Source: Oligoflexus sp.
GTDB lineage: Bacteria; Bdellovibrionota_B; Oligoflexia; Oligoflexales; Oligoflexaceae
Length of the DNA stretch: 64,000 bases
Direction of reading: 5' to 3'
NCBI RefSeq assembly: GCF_035712445.1
Contig: NZ_DASTAT010000056.1
Location: forward strand, 1-64,000
Position numbers and translations under genes: made by a program. The notes under the pieces are model-generated. The model was given only the letters and a program-made list of their open reading frames with translations, was not told where the DNA came from and made no database searches. This document shows, piece by piece, positions 1 to 9,029 of the stretch. The stretch's first letter is position 1. Each line of letters begins with the position of its first letter.

Positions 1-637
1 GCTCGGGCGGTACCTGCTCGATATCGCTTTTGTTGCCGATCGTGGTGCGACCATAACCGTGCCACTGATAGGCCGCGTTCATCATCTGTTCGAAGAGAAC
101 GCCGGTCGGATCATTTTCACCGCGCTCGAATTCGTTGCGAACCACCGAGAATTCCTTGGCCAATTCCTCGGGCGCGATCTTGCTGTTCACCATGCGATCG
201 GCTTCGAGCGCCAGGGCGAATTCAAGGTTGCCGTTGCCAGCGGGAAGGGTTTCGAAATAATTGGTGCGATCGAAATAGGTCGAGGCGTTGAAGCGCGCGC
301 CGCGATCCTGCAGCTGCTTCCAAATATCCGGCCGCTCCGGAGTGCCCTTGAACAGCATGTGCTCCAAAAGGTGAGCCATGCCCGCTTCACCGTAACCTTC
401 GTGACGCGAACCGACATTGAAGGTCAGGTTAACTGTCACACGAGGCTTGGAGGCATCGGGAAAGAGAACAACCCGCAGACCGTTGGCCAGCTGATATTCC
501 TTCAGGCCTTCGACTTCGGTTACGCTTTTCACACCAGGAACAGTCACAGTCTCCGCCTTGGCAGACGGCTGCTCCGCACTCATGGCGAATTGGCTGGTTA
601 AACCCAGGGCCAACCCAAGAGCAATCTGTTTGATCAT
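1..637 (-). CDS. M16 family zinc metallopeptidase, N-terminal part (runs off the window)
   Basis: The gene reads leftward off the window edge, so only about 212 N-terminal residues are present. The ATG at 637 follows an AAGGAAA ribosome site and opens with a hydrophobic signal peptide ending near MSAEQ, which places the enzyme in the envelope. The inverted zinc motif HLLEH (an HxxEH motif) lies near residue 80, followed by FKGTPERP and the downstream acidic region AL-EADRM typical of pitrilysin/insulinase-like M16 proteases. Family members degrade peptides or process precursors and often occur as tandem M16 pairs, so a second M16 domain may lie beyond the edge. Family assignment is firm; the substrate is unknown. 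Confidence 0.9.
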   Translation of the reverse strand, partial: MIKQIALGLALGLTSQFAMSAEQPSAKAETVTVPGVKSVTEVEGLKEYQLANGLRVVLFPDASKPRVTVNLTFNVGSRHEGYGEAGMAHLLEHMLFKGTPERPDIWKQLQDRGARFNASTYFDRTNYFETLPAGNGNLEFALALEADRMVNSKIAPEELAKEFSVVRNEFERGENDPTGVLFEQMMNAAYQWHGYGRTTIGNKSDIEQVPPE

Positions 638-767
638 CTTTGTTTCCTTTACGGCAGAATAGAGAAAGCATTCTTGCATGAAGCTATAACGCGTCTGTGC
701 GAAGATTTTGATGAGAAAAGTGAAGACACAAATTTTTTTTACGGAAGGAAGGCGAAGACACGCCCGG

Positions 768-920
768 TCAGCGCGGGTGAATTTCCCCAGACGCGAGGCT
801 GGGAACGGGCTTGTATGCTGGGGTTAAGGTCTCTTGGCCGCGGGCAATGCTTTCCCGCAGAAGCCCCACAAGGAAGGCCAGGATAAAGATGCCGGCACGC
901 AAAATTCTGTGCGAAGTCAT
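768..920 (-). CDS. possible small secreted or membrane peptide (50 aa)
   Basis: This frame is short but has real gene signals. The ATG at 920 is preceded by AAGGAA at good spacing. The first 22 residues form a basic n-region followed by a hydrophobic stretch (AGIFILAFLVGLL), then a polar tail with GQETLTPAYKPVPS. It lies between the minus-strand terC and M16 genes on the same strand. I recognise no family. It could be a small exported peptide or a chance frame. The remaining parts of the 638-1028 gap hold no other gene that I can support; a GGGGAC/GTCCCC hairpin sits at 951-966. Confidence 0.35.
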   Translation of the reverse strand: MTSHRILRAGIFILAFLVGLLRESIARGQETLTPAYKPVPSLASGEIHPR

Positions 921-1028
921 GGGCATTTCCTTCTCTGATTCCGAAGTCCCGGGGACTCACGTCCCCAAGGGCTCTTTCGGTAGCGAGAAGGCCGGGCCCA
1001 AGGGCAGAAATTGCCCAGGTTCTACGCC

Positions 1029-1796
1029 TTAAACTTCCTTTTTGAATTTCTCGGGATATTTGTAGTTCAGAAGAACGGCGCCGACCAGAATCGCCACCAT
1101 CAGAGGCAGGAAAACGCCTTCGGGAATGTGCAGGCCGAGCATCGGCATATGGAAGCTGCCGAGCTTGATCTCGTGGATTTCCAAAAGGACTTTGATACCC
1201 GCGATTCCCACCAGGACAAAGGCGGTTTCGATCAAAATCGGGAAGCGTTCGATCAAGCGAATGAAGTAGGATGCGGCCACGCGCATCATCAAAATACCGA
1301 GGATCGCGCCCGTGACGAGCACCCATTTTTCCTTCGACACGGCCAGCGCCACAGCCACGGAATCTATGGAAAACATAAGGTCCATCAGCTCGACGGCGAG
1401 TATGGTTTTCCATACCGCTTTCCAGCCGGCCCGCTGCACCAAGGGCTGACCCACTTCATCAGGCAGCCTGAATTCATGAGCTTCCTTCACGGGCTGCTCT
1501 TTCTCTGTGGCTTTTTTCAAAAACAGTTCGTTAACCGCCAGCCAGACGAGGTAGGCGCCGGCAAGAAATTTAACCCACTCGTGCTCCATCAGGGTCACGC
1601 CCACAAACACGATGCCGACCCGCATGATATAGGCACCCCAAATCCCCCAGAGCAGGGCATGGCGGCGGTCTTCGGGGTGTTTCAGGCGGTCACTGACCAG
1701 GGCGGCAAGAGCGAGGGCGTTATCGAAACTCAAAAGACCTTCGAGAATGGCCAGCTGAAAGACCATTCCGATGTGCGTAGGGGTAATGCTATCCAA
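1029..1796 (-). CDS. TerC/YkoY-family integral membrane protein
   Basis: The 255-residue protein is mostly hydrophobic, with about seven membrane segments. It carries the two acidic intramembrane motifs of the TerC family: LLSFDNALALAAL near residue 22 and ELMDLMFSIDSVAVALAVS near residue 135. Family members are linked to tellurite resistance and, in YkoY/Alx relatives, to manganese export. The substrate here is not shown by the sequence. The start is TTG at 1796, supported by GAGGA seven bases upstream. I looked upstream for a yybP-ykoY manganese riboswitch, which often precedes this family, and saw none. Confidence 0.9.
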   Translation of the reverse strand: MDSITPTHIGMVFQLAILEGLLSFDNALALAALVSDRLKHPEDRRHALLWGIWGAYIMRVGIVFVGVTLMEHEWVKFLAGAYLVWLAVNELFLKKATEKEQPVKEAHEFRLPDEVGQPLVQRAGWKAVWKTILAVELMDLMFSIDSVAVALAVSKEKWVLVTGAILGILMMRVAASYFIRLIERFPILIETAFVLVGIAGIKVLLEIHEIKLGSFHMPMLGLHIPEGVFLPLMVAILVGAVLLNYKYPEKFKKEV

Positions 1797-1999
1797 AATT
1801 TAATCCTCAAAGTGACGCGGTCAAAGCAGGTCAGAAAAAATTTCTTTAACAATGTAGGCGATCCTCGCTAGGTACGCAATATTAGGCAAGGCTTTCACAC
1901 ATTTTGTCCGCACGAGGACACTCAAAAGGCCGGGAATGCTGGCGGTTTTCATCCAGAATCAGTATATCGTGGGGAACCGTTGTCGCGAAAGGAAACCAC

Positions 2000-3013
2000 A
2001 TGGCCACTCCTACACCGAGTAAAAAAGTCATTTTGTCCGGCATCCAGCCCACCAACAATCTGCATTTGGGCAACTACCTCGGTGCCGTAAAAAATTGGGT
2101 GAAACTTCAGAAGGACTTTCATTGCTACTATATGGCCGTCGACCTGCATGCCTACACCGTGCGGCAGGATCCGGCGCAGCTTCGCGACAACACCTATCAG
2201 GCCATTGCCATTTACATCGCAGCAGGCCTGGACCTGGATCACTGCATGCTCTTCGTTCAATCGCACGTGCCGCAGCATTCGCAACTCGCATGGCTCCTCA
2301 ACTGCAACGGCTACATGGGTGAACTGAGCCGCATGACTCAGTTCAAGGATAAGAGCAGCAAGGCCGGAGCCAACATCCCTGTCGGACTTTTCACCTATCC
2401 CCTGCTCATGGCGGCGGATATTCTTCTTTATGATACGCATCTCGTTCCGGTCGGTGATGATCAGAAGCAGCACGTGGAGCTGACCCGCGACGTCGCGCAG
2501 CGGATGAACGGGCTTTATGGCGACGATACCTTCGTCGTGCCCGAGCCTTATATCGCGCCTGTTGCGGCCCGCGTCATGGATCTTCTGAATCCGACGAGCA
2601 AGATGAGCAAGAGCGCCGTGAATCCGAACGGCAGTATTTTCCTGACCGACACGCCGGCTGAAATCGATAAGAAATTCAAACGCGCGGAAACGGATTCGGG
2701 CAAGGACATCGTGCATGATCGGCAGAATAAGCCCGGCGTCAGCAATCTCATCGATATTCAATCGGCCTTGACCGGAGAAACGATCGCCGCGATCGAAGCG
2801 CGCTACGTGGGCAAGATGTATGGTCACCTGAAAATGGAGACCGCCGAGATCGTGAAAAAGGAACTGGAGCCGATTCAAAAACGCACCCAGGAGCTTCTGG
2901 CCGATAAGTCGGAGCTGGATCGCATTTTGAAGAACGGCGCGGAAAAAGCCATCGCCAAGGCCGAGGTCACGCTGCGTCGCCTGCATGAACGCATCGGCTT
3001 CATCATGCCTTGA
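2000..3013 (+). CDS. trpS: tryptophanyl-tRNA synthetase
   Basis: Class I aminoacyl-tRNA synthetase of 337 residues that charges tRNA-Trp in the cytoplasm. The HIGH-type motif is HLGN at residues 22-25, after the family signature SGIQPTNN. The KMSKS loop is at 201-205, and QFKDKSS and PVGDDQKQH fit bacterial TrpS. The start at 2000 is chosen because AAAGGAA lies just upstream; an in-frame ATG at 1904 has no ribosome site and adds 32 residues foreign to the family. The stop is followed within 12 bases by the next gene, so the two may be co-transcribed. Confidence 0.97.
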   Translation: MATPTPSKKVILSGIQPTNNLHLGNYLGAVKNWVKLQKDFHCYYMAVDLHAYTVRQDPAQLRDNTYQAIAIYIAAGLDLDHCMLFVQSHVPQHSQLAWLLNCNGYMGELSRMTQFKDKSSKAGANIPVGLFTYPLLMAADILLYDTHLVPVGDDQKQHVELTRDVAQRMNGLYGDDTFVVPEPYIAPVAARVMDLLNPTSKMSKSAVNPNGSIFLTDTPAEIDKKFKRAETDSGKDIVHDRQNKPGVSNLIDIQSALTGETIAAIEARYVGKMYGHLKMETAEIVKKELEPIQKRTQELLADKSELDRILKNGAEKAIAKAEVTLRRLHERIGFIMP

Positions 3014-3024
3014 TAGGAACGGGA

Positions 3025-5178
3025 ATGAACATCAGCTTGATAGCGGAGCGTCTGCTCTTCGGCGATCGACTGGAGGATAAACTCCTGCTGCCGGACAGCT
3101 GGACGGACGAGGAGCGCGGACCGGGGATCGGAATTCCGGCCAGTCCCGGCCGTCCCGCGGCCCTCGCGTTTGCGCCCAAAGCCGTGCGCGTTCCCTTTCC
3201 CGATGCCCGGTCTTTGGATGATGATATGACCCGCGGGATCGTCCTTCATTTCTTTGCCAATCACGAACTGCTCGCCATTGAAATCATGGCCCTGGCCCTT
3301 CTGCGTTTCCCCGATGCTCCGGCGGTCTTTCGCCAGGGGCTCATGCAGACGATTGCCGAAGAACAAAGTCATCTCCGTCTTTACCAGGACAGGATGCAGG
3401 CGCTCGGTGTGGAATTAGGCGCCGTTCCGGTCAATCAATTTTTTTGGGATTGCCTGAAGACGATGCAGAATCCCCTGGATTTTGTGATCGGGATGAGCCT
3501 AACCTTCGAACAGGCCAATCTGGATTTCGCTCGTTATTATCAAAAGGCCTTTGCCCAACTCGGCGATACCGAAACCGCTGCGATCCTGCAGAAGGTTTAC
3601 GAGGATGAAATCGGTCACGTGAAGCATGGCGTGAGCTGGTTGAATCGCTGGAAGGATCCCGAGGAATCGCAGTGGCAGGCCTATCAGAAGCGTCTGAAGT
3701 TGCCTTTAAGTCCAGCCCGGGCCAAAGGTCCTATTTTTGATATCGAAGCGCGTCGGAGGGCCAACTTGAGCGAAGATTTCATGGAACAACTCGATGTCTT
3801 TTCGGGCAGCAAAGGCGGCAAGCTTCCGGCGCTGCATTGGTATAACGCTGACTGTGAATTGGAACTCGCGCGGGAAAGCCCGGGTTACAGTCCCAATCAG
3901 GGCACGCGCAAGGTCATGGGCGAACTCATGACCTGCATGATGTTTGTCGCGAAGCCCGGGGATGTGGTGCTGGCGAACAGGGCTCCATCCGTGCGCTGGC
4001 TCGCGCGCATGCGCGAACTTGGTTTTGATCTTCCCGAATTCTGCGAACAGCCGGAAAGCACGCGCGAGATGCGGCGCATCCTGGAATCCCGACGCTGGGA
4101 ACGTCTCACGCCCTGGGGCTGGACGCCGCGCAGTCTGGATATGGCGCGCATCCTGGATCCGGGCGGGCAGAAACCCTTGCCCATTGACCTGGCGACCGAA
4201 GGTTTTTGGCAGAACCCCTGGATGGAACTCTTCAGAAAGTCCGCGCTGCCGGCTTTAAGACGCGATCTGCGTCAGGAATTATCGGGTGATGATGAATCGC
4301 TCTGGGGACCGCAGGAGGCGGATGGGGCTCTCTTACGCGATATGACTGATGTGCTCATGGCCGTCGCGCGGCTGCATGAACAGTTCGGAACGCCCGCGGT
4401 GATCAAGAGTCCTTATGGATTTGCCGGATCGGGTATGCTGCGGGCCTATCCCGGCCAGGATTTGAGCGAATCGCAGCTCGGTTGGATTGAACGTCAGCTG
4501 AAACTATATGGTGCGGTTCTGATCGAGCCCTGGCTGCAAAGAATCGCGGATATTTCCGTGGTCTGGAGTCCAGACGAGGAGGCTTTGAGCAGCTTCGTCT
4601 TCCACACCAATGCCAAGGGCCAATACAAGGGCCATTCCCTGCAGCCCGTGTCCTATGCGCTGGAGCCCGAGCTGCGCACGATGATGTTCGCAGCGAAGCA
4701 GGGCCAGGAAGCCGCTTATGAAAGGCTTTTGGAGGTGGCCGGTCTTGTTCGGAGCAAACTGCAGGAGCGTGGCTATCGCTATGCGGCCGGCATTGACACC
4801 ATGCTTTACCGCTGGCGCGATCGCGTTTATCTGCGGGTCCTGGGTGAAGTGAACTGCCGCATGACTATGGGTCATATTGCGCGGGGTCTGCGGCGACGCG
4901 TGAATTCCTATCAACCGAGTCTCTGGCAAACCATCACGGCCCTCGAAGCGCAAAGCAAGGGCTGGGCAAAGCTGACTGATTTGGCCGAGGCTCTGCAGAG
5001 TCAGCATCCGATCCAAACCAAGCAAAACGCGGTGGAAAAAGGCATTTTCTTCACCAATGATCCCTATCAAAGCCAGTACGTGCTCGGGGTTGTGGCTGTA
5101 GGCGCCGAGGCGATTTCCGCCTGCGAAGGCATGGGCGCTCTGTCGGCTTCTCCCTCGGTTTTGAACGACCTGACGTAA
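3025..5178 (+). CDS. ferritin-like (DUF455) / ATP-grasp fusion protein, unknown function
   Basis: 717 residues with two recognisable halves. Residues about 50-215 are a four-helix ferritin-like DUF455 domain with candidate di-metal ligands E81, E112/E113 with H116, E162, and E193/E195 with H198. Residues about 260-650 look like a pre-ATP-grasp plus ATP-grasp ligase: K461 in VIKSPYGFAGSG, E501 in LIEPW, and the metal-binding E608-x-N610-x-R612 in GEVNCRMTMG. ATP-grasp enzymes join a carboxylate to an amine or thiol; the ferritin-like part could oxidise or hydroxylate. The ATG at 3025 follows AGGAA with five-base spacing; a TTG at 3010 overlaps trpS and lacks such a site. It leads the run of genes to 10016. 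Domain calls are by eye and the product is unknown. Confidence 0.75.
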   Translation: MNISLIAERLLFGDRLEDKLLLPDSWTDEERGPGIGIPASPGRPAALAFAPKAVRVPFPDARSLDDDMTRGIVLHFFANHELLAIEIMALALLRFPDAPAVFRQGLMQTIAEEQSHLRLYQDRMQALGVELGAVPVNQFFWDCLKTMQNPLDFVIGMSLTFEQANLDFARYYQKAFAQLGDTETAAILQKVYEDEIGHVKHGVSWLNRWKDPEESQWQAYQKRLKLPLSPARAKGPIFDIEARRRANLSEDFMEQLDVFSGSKGGKLPALHWYNADCELELARESPGYSPNQGTRKVMGELMTCMMFVAKPGDVVLANRAPSVRWLARMRELGFDLPEFCEQPESTREMRRILESRRWERLTPWGWTPRSLDMARILDPGGQKPLPIDLATEGFWQNPWMELFRKSALPALRRDLRQELSGDDESLWGPQEADGALLRDMTDVLMAVARLHEQFGTPAVIKSPYGFAGSGMLRAYPGQDLSESQLGWIERQLKLYGAVLIEPWLQRIADISVVWSPDEEALSSFVFHTNAKGQYKGHSLQPVSYALEPELRTMMFAAKQGQEAAYERLLEVAGLVRSKLQERGYRYAAGIDTMLYRWRDRVYLRVLGEVNCRMTMGHIARGLRRRVNSYQPSLWQTITALEAQSKGWAKLTDLAEALQSQHPIQTKQNAVEKGIFFTNDPYQSQYVLGVVAVGAEAISACEGMGALSASPSVLNDLT

Positions 5179-5217
5179 AAATATGATGGACCAGGGCCGG
5201 GTCCAGGCGGCAAACTG

Positions 5218-6735
5218 ATGGTCGACTCAGTTGGCATTACGATAGGGAGCAGACAGGTGTTGAATCGCAAGTCGGTAGCGGATGGGTATCCCGAGCAGGA
5301 TCACGGTGAAGATGGACTTCTTTTGGTGCTGACCAGTCCAGGCAGTCCCGTGAGCGCGTGGATTGATGAGCTTAAAAAACAGGCGATCCCCACCCTGCAG
5401 CGCGAGATTCACTATGCGAAACTGCATATGGGATTCAAAGATCCGCGTCGACCCTATGCCGTCGTTGAATGGACAGAAGCCGGCCGTCATACCCTGGAGC
5501 GCCGCTGGATCCTTTCGCAGTTCTATCGGACCCTCCGTCAGCAGCTGCGGGTGAAAAAACTTTGCGTGTTCCTTGCGGCTTCCGCGGAACCCGCGCAGGA
5601 ACTCATGATGGCGGAAGACGCATTCCTGGCTTCGATGCAGCCCAATGATCAGGGCAACGACTGGGCGCGGGTCGATATCGTGACGGCCAACTCCGAAAAA
5701 CTGCAGAAAAGCGATCCCTATAACGCCATCCGCTGGGAGGCGATGCAGGGTTATCGCAAATGGATCAACGAAAATCCGGATGAACTGACCTCGATTGAAA
5801 TCGGTAATCGCCTGCGGAAGTTTGCCGGCGAAAACGGCTGCGAATTTCGGGAAATGGGCCTGGAAGAGCTGCGGCGTGAAGGTTTGAACCTTCTTTTGGC
5901 CGTGGGTCAGGGCGCCCAGCGTTCCCCCTCGCGGCTTTATATCGTCTCGCATCAGGCCAATAAACCGGGAAAACCTTTGATGCTGATCGGCAAGGGCATC
6001 ACCTTTGATACGGGTGGCATCAACCTGAAGTCCTTCGACAGTCACGTCAACGCCATGAAAAATGATATGGGCGGCGCGGCGCTGACCGCGCATCTTTTCC
6101 AGGCGCTGGTGAAAGCCGGTTATGAAGGCCCGCTCGTGCTTGTGATTCCATCCTGTGAAAATTCCATAGACGCCAATGCGATGAAGCCGGGTGTTGTCGT
6201 GAAAAGTCACAAGGGATTGGACGTCTTCATCGAGCATACCGATGCCGAGGGCCGTTTGATCCTTGCCGATGCCATGAGCTATGCGCATAGTCTTTATCAA
6301 CCGGGTTTAACGCTGATGGCCGCAACGCTGACCACGGCTTCGCTGCGCCAGTATTCGAATTATTTCACGGGCGTTCACTTCGCATCGGATGAGCTGCAAA
6401 ACCTTCTGCATGAACGCGGAAAAAAATGGGGTGAACGCTTCAGCTGCTGGGAGGAATTTTTACCCTTCAAGACGGCGAATACCACAAAGGCTGCGGACCT
6501 GACCAACCTCGGCCGCCTGCCTTCGCATGCGAATATCGGCGGTGGCTCCAGCGTGGCGGCGCATTTTCTAAAGGAATTCGCCAGTCATCCTTTGGTCCAT
6601 ATGGATATCTTCTCAAGCTGCTGGAACTGGAGCGGGGATTATCCGGGGGTGGCCTTCGGCGCGACCGGAGCTCCTTTCAATACCCTCTTTGATATACTCA
6701 GACACCATGGACAGCAGCTGGCGGCGGGCGCATGA
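5218..6735 (+). CDS. M17 (leucyl aminopeptidase) family protein
   Basis: 505 residues with the two-metal M17 catalytic core in the C-terminal half: GKGITFDTGG with K259 and D264, KNDMGG with K281 and D283, and HTDAEGR with D342, E344 and R346. The usual asparagine before TDAEGR is histidine here (H340). The N-terminal half differs from PepA. M17 enzymes remove N-terminal amino acids or split dipeptides in the cytoplasm. The gene sits 39 bases after the DUF455/ATP-grasp fusion and overlaps mtgA by four bases, which suggests one operon. A second M17 gene lies at 51094-52611 in a different context, so this copy may be specialised. Confidence 0.88.
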   Translation: MVDSVGITIGSRQVLNRKSVADGYPEQDHGEDGLLLVLTSPGSPVSAWIDELKKQAIPTLQREIHYAKLHMGFKDPRRPYAVVEWTEAGRHTLERRWILSQFYRTLRQQLRVKKLCVFLAASAEPAQELMMAEDAFLASMQPNDQGNDWARVDIVTANSEKLQKSDPYNAIRWEAMQGYRKWINENPDELTSIEIGNRLRKFAGENGCEFREMGLEELRREGLNLLLAVGQGAQRSPSRLYIVSHQANKPGKPLMLIGKGITFDTGGINLKSFDSHVNAMKNDMGGAALTAHLFQALVKAGYEGPLVLVIPSCENSIDANAMKPGVVVKSHKGLDVFIEHTDAEGRLILADAMSYAHSLYQPGLTLMAATLTTASLRQYSNYFTGVHFASDELQNLLHERGKKWGERFSCWEEFLPFKTANTTKAADLTNLGRLPSHANIGGGSSVAAHFLKEFASHPLVHMDIFSSCWNWSGDYPGVAFGATGAPFNTLFDILRHHGQQLAAGA

Positions 6736-7796
6736 ACGAGGCCAATCCCTCGCGTTTTGCATGGTTGAAATCTATGAAATGGACCTGGCGGCGTGGGCTG
6801 CTGGGTCTGATCGCAGCTGTTTTCCTGTTTGAAGTCATTGGCCTCATCGTCATCTGGCCCGACTGGGACGCCTTGCGTCAGGGCAAAGTGCCGGAATCCG
6901 CCTTGATTGAAGATTATAAGGAAAAGCGGGCCGAGAACCCAAAGCTGCCGCGCCTGCAGTGGACGCCGCTGCAGAAACCTTTGCCGAACCGCATTAAAAA
7001 GGCTTTCATCCTGTCGGAAGACAGCCGTTTTTACGAGCATAACGGAGTTGATTTCCAGGCGATCCAGGATGCGATGGAATACAACTGGAAGCATAAAAAG
7101 ATTCTGCTGGGCGCCAGCACGATTTCCCAGCAGACGGCGAAGAACATGTTTCTTAGCCTTTCGCGGAATCCCTTGCGCAAATTCCATGAACTCTTTCTCA
7201 CCTGGCTTTTGGAATACAAGCTGAGCAAGGCGGAAATCCTTCACGTTTATTTGAATGTGGCGGAATTCGGTCTGGGCATTTATGGAATCGAAGCCGCGGC
7301 TCGTTACTATTACCACACGAGCGCCTATAATCTTTCAACAGCGCAGGCGGCGGAGCTGGCCGCGAGTCTGCCGAGTCCGAAGAAACACAACCCGCGGACC
7401 CGGACGCGATTTTTTACGAAGCATGTGGCGCGACTTTCGCGCACGCTGCAGATCGCCGATCAGTATGCGGCGCAGCAGGGACAGAAACCGGCGGCGGAAT
7501 CCGGCGCTCTCGTTTCGGATGAGCTCGCGAAAAAGCTGCAGGAGCTGCGTGAGCTGAATCGCGAAGAGGCCGACCCACCTTCCGAAACGACAGTCGAGGA
7601 ACCCAAGGCCCTGCTTCCTGATGATGCTGCGGATGATGCCGCTGATGATGAGGTCACAGCCGGGACACCGATTGTGGAAACGCCCAGCGTCACGGAAACA
7701 CCAACACCCGAACCGACTCCAACGGAGACACCCACTCCCACAGCCACTCCGGATGCTCAGCCGTTGGACGGAGAATTTAACGTCCCACTGGAGTGA
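6732..7796 (+). CDS. mtgA: monofunctional peptidoglycan glycosyltransferase (GT51)
   Basis: 354 residues. A membrane anchor spans about 21-42. The GT51 domain follows with the catalytic glutamate region SEDSRFYEHNGVD (about 95-107), ASTISQQTAKN (128-138) and the LEYKLSKAEILHVYLN block. It polymerises lipid II into glycan strands on the outer face of the inner membrane. There is no transpeptidase domain. After about residue 245 comes an unusual tail: a coil with GALVSDELAKKLQEL, Asp/Ala repeats, then a Thr/Pro/Glu-rich stretch of about 50 residues that looks like an extended periplasmic linker. It overlaps the upstream M17 gene by ATGA, so the two are translationally coupled. Confidence 0.92.
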   Translation: MNEANPSRFAWLKSMKWTWRRGLLGLIAAVFLFEVIGLIVIWPDWDALRQGKVPESALIEDYKEKRAENPKLPRLQWTPLQKPLPNRIKKAFILSEDSRFYEHNGVDFQAIQDAMEYNWKHKKILLGASTISQQTAKNMFLSLSRNPLRKFHELFLTWLLEYKLSKAEILHVYLNVAEFGLGIYGIEAAARYYYHTSAYNLSTAQAAELAASLPSPKKHNPRTRTRFFTKHVARLSRTLQIADQYAAQQGQKPAAESGALVSDELAKKLQELRELNREEADPPSETTVEEPKALLPDDAADDAADDEVTAGTPIVETPSVTETPTPEPTPTETPTPTATPDAQPLDGEFNVPLE

Positions 7797-7799
7797 GTC

Positions 7800-9017
7800 A
7801 TGTCTGGTTATTCGCATCCCTATTGGCTTGAAATACCTGCCCTGAAGGGCAGCCTGGATCAACCGCGCGATGCCGAGATCATCGTGATCGGATCCGGCCT
7901 GTCCGGCGTCAGCACCGTGTATTGGCTGCAGGAAAAGGGTTACACCGATATCCTGCTGGTCGATTACGAAGCGGAGAACGCTGCGAGCTTTCGGAACTGT
8001 GGTCACATTCTTTATGGAACAGTGGAATCCATGCAGGCGCTCACAGCTTTGCATGGGGAAGAGATCGCCCGCAAACTCTGGGCCCTTTCCATTGATATCT
8101 GCCATGAAGTACGCGACACGATCCTGCGGCATAAGATCGAGGCGCAGTATAAACAGGATGGTTATCTGGTGATTGCCATCGATGAAAGTGAAGAGCGCGA
8201 GATCCAGCAGTCGATCGCTCTTTTGAATAAAAATGGCTTCGGCAGCGAGTATGTGAGTCGCGAAAAGCTTGAAAAAATGGGTTTTCGTAACGTTCACGGC
8301 GCGCGCTTCGAACCAGGATCGGCCCAGGCGCATCCGACTTTGTTTCGGAATGGTCTTCTGGAAGTCTGCCTGAAACGGGGACTTCGTTATCACTCCGGTG
8401 TGAAGGTCACCGCAGTGGATGAAGTGCGGGATCGCGTGCGGCTCACGACAATACCCTGGGGCGATCTTTCCTGCGACGCAGCGGTGATTGCGGCGAATGC
8501 CTACTCCCCTTTGCTTTCGGACTTTTTCGCCAAGCATCGTCTCGTCGAGCCTTTCCGGGGGCAGCTGATCACGAGCAAGCCCCTGAAAAACCACAAATTC
8601 CCAGTCCGTTATCCGCATAGCTTCGATCACGGCTATGAATATGCGATCATTACTGAGGACAATCGCCTGATGATCGGCGGCTGGCGGAATCGAACGGAAG
8701 GCGGTGAAATCGGGATCTATGATATTGGCGTCAATCCGCTTGTCGAGCAGGGCCTCAAGGATTTTGTGGAAACCTATTATGCGCTGAGCGAGGAAGTGGA
8801 ATGGGAATTCTCCTGGTCCGGGATCATGGCGGCATCCAAGACGGGCTTCCCTTTCATCGGTCCGACCGACAGCCAAAGGATTTTCACCTGCTCGGGATAT
8901 ACCGGCCACGGCTTTTCCTGGGCTCATGGTTCAGCAAAAATACTGGCGGATATCATCAATGGTGATCCCGTTCCCGACATCATCCGCGAGAAGTGTAACC
9001 CACGTTACTTTCAATAG
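7800..9017 (+). CDS. FAD-dependent amino-acid/amine oxidoreductase (DAO superfamily)
   Basis: 405 residues. A dinucleotide-binding motif GSGLSG (31-36) near the N-terminus, the DAO-type region ENAASFRNCGHILYG around 60-75, and a C-terminal FAD-binding block with GYTGHGFSWAHG resemble PuuB/DadA-like oxidases that deaminate amines or D-amino acids. The ATG lies three bases after the mtgA stop and the next gene follows after 12 bases, so it belongs to the same operon. The substrate cannot be read from sequence; pairing with a 2OG oxygenase suggests a two-step oxidation of one small molecule, which is inference. Confidence 0.85.
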   Translation: MSGYSHPYWLEIPALKGSLDQPRDAEIIVIGSGLSGVSTVYWLQEKGYTDILLVDYEAENAASFRNCGHILYGTVESMQALTALHGEEIARKLWALSIDICHEVRDTILRHKIEAQYKQDGYLVIAIDESEEREIQQSIALLNKNGFGSEYVSREKLEKMGFRNVHGARFEPGSAQAHPTLFRNGLLEVCLKRGLRYHSGVKVTAVDEVRDRVRLTTIPWGDLSCDAAVIAANAYSPLLSDFFAKHRLVEPFRGQLITSKPLKNHKFPVRYPHSFDHGYEYAIITEDNRLMIGGWRNRTEGGEIGIYDIGVNPLVEQGLKDFVETYYALSEEVEWEFSWSGIMAASKTGFPFIGPTDSQRIFTCSGYTGHGFSWAHGSAKILADIINGDPVPDIIREKCNPRYFQ

Positions 9018-9029
9018 AGCGAGGCTTTC

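Noticed and set aside
739..1413. A 224-codon minus-strand frame
   Set aside because: It is another frame of the terC gene and its downstream gap; the composition is Arg/Gly-rich and no motif is present.
1797..1903. A yybP-ykoY manganese riboswitch upstream of the TerC-family gene
   Set aside because: The conserved loops are not present on the minus strand before the start.
5227..6300. A 357-codon minus-strand open frame
   Set aside because: It lies opposite the M17 gene, whose catalytic motifs are intact, and has no family features of its own.
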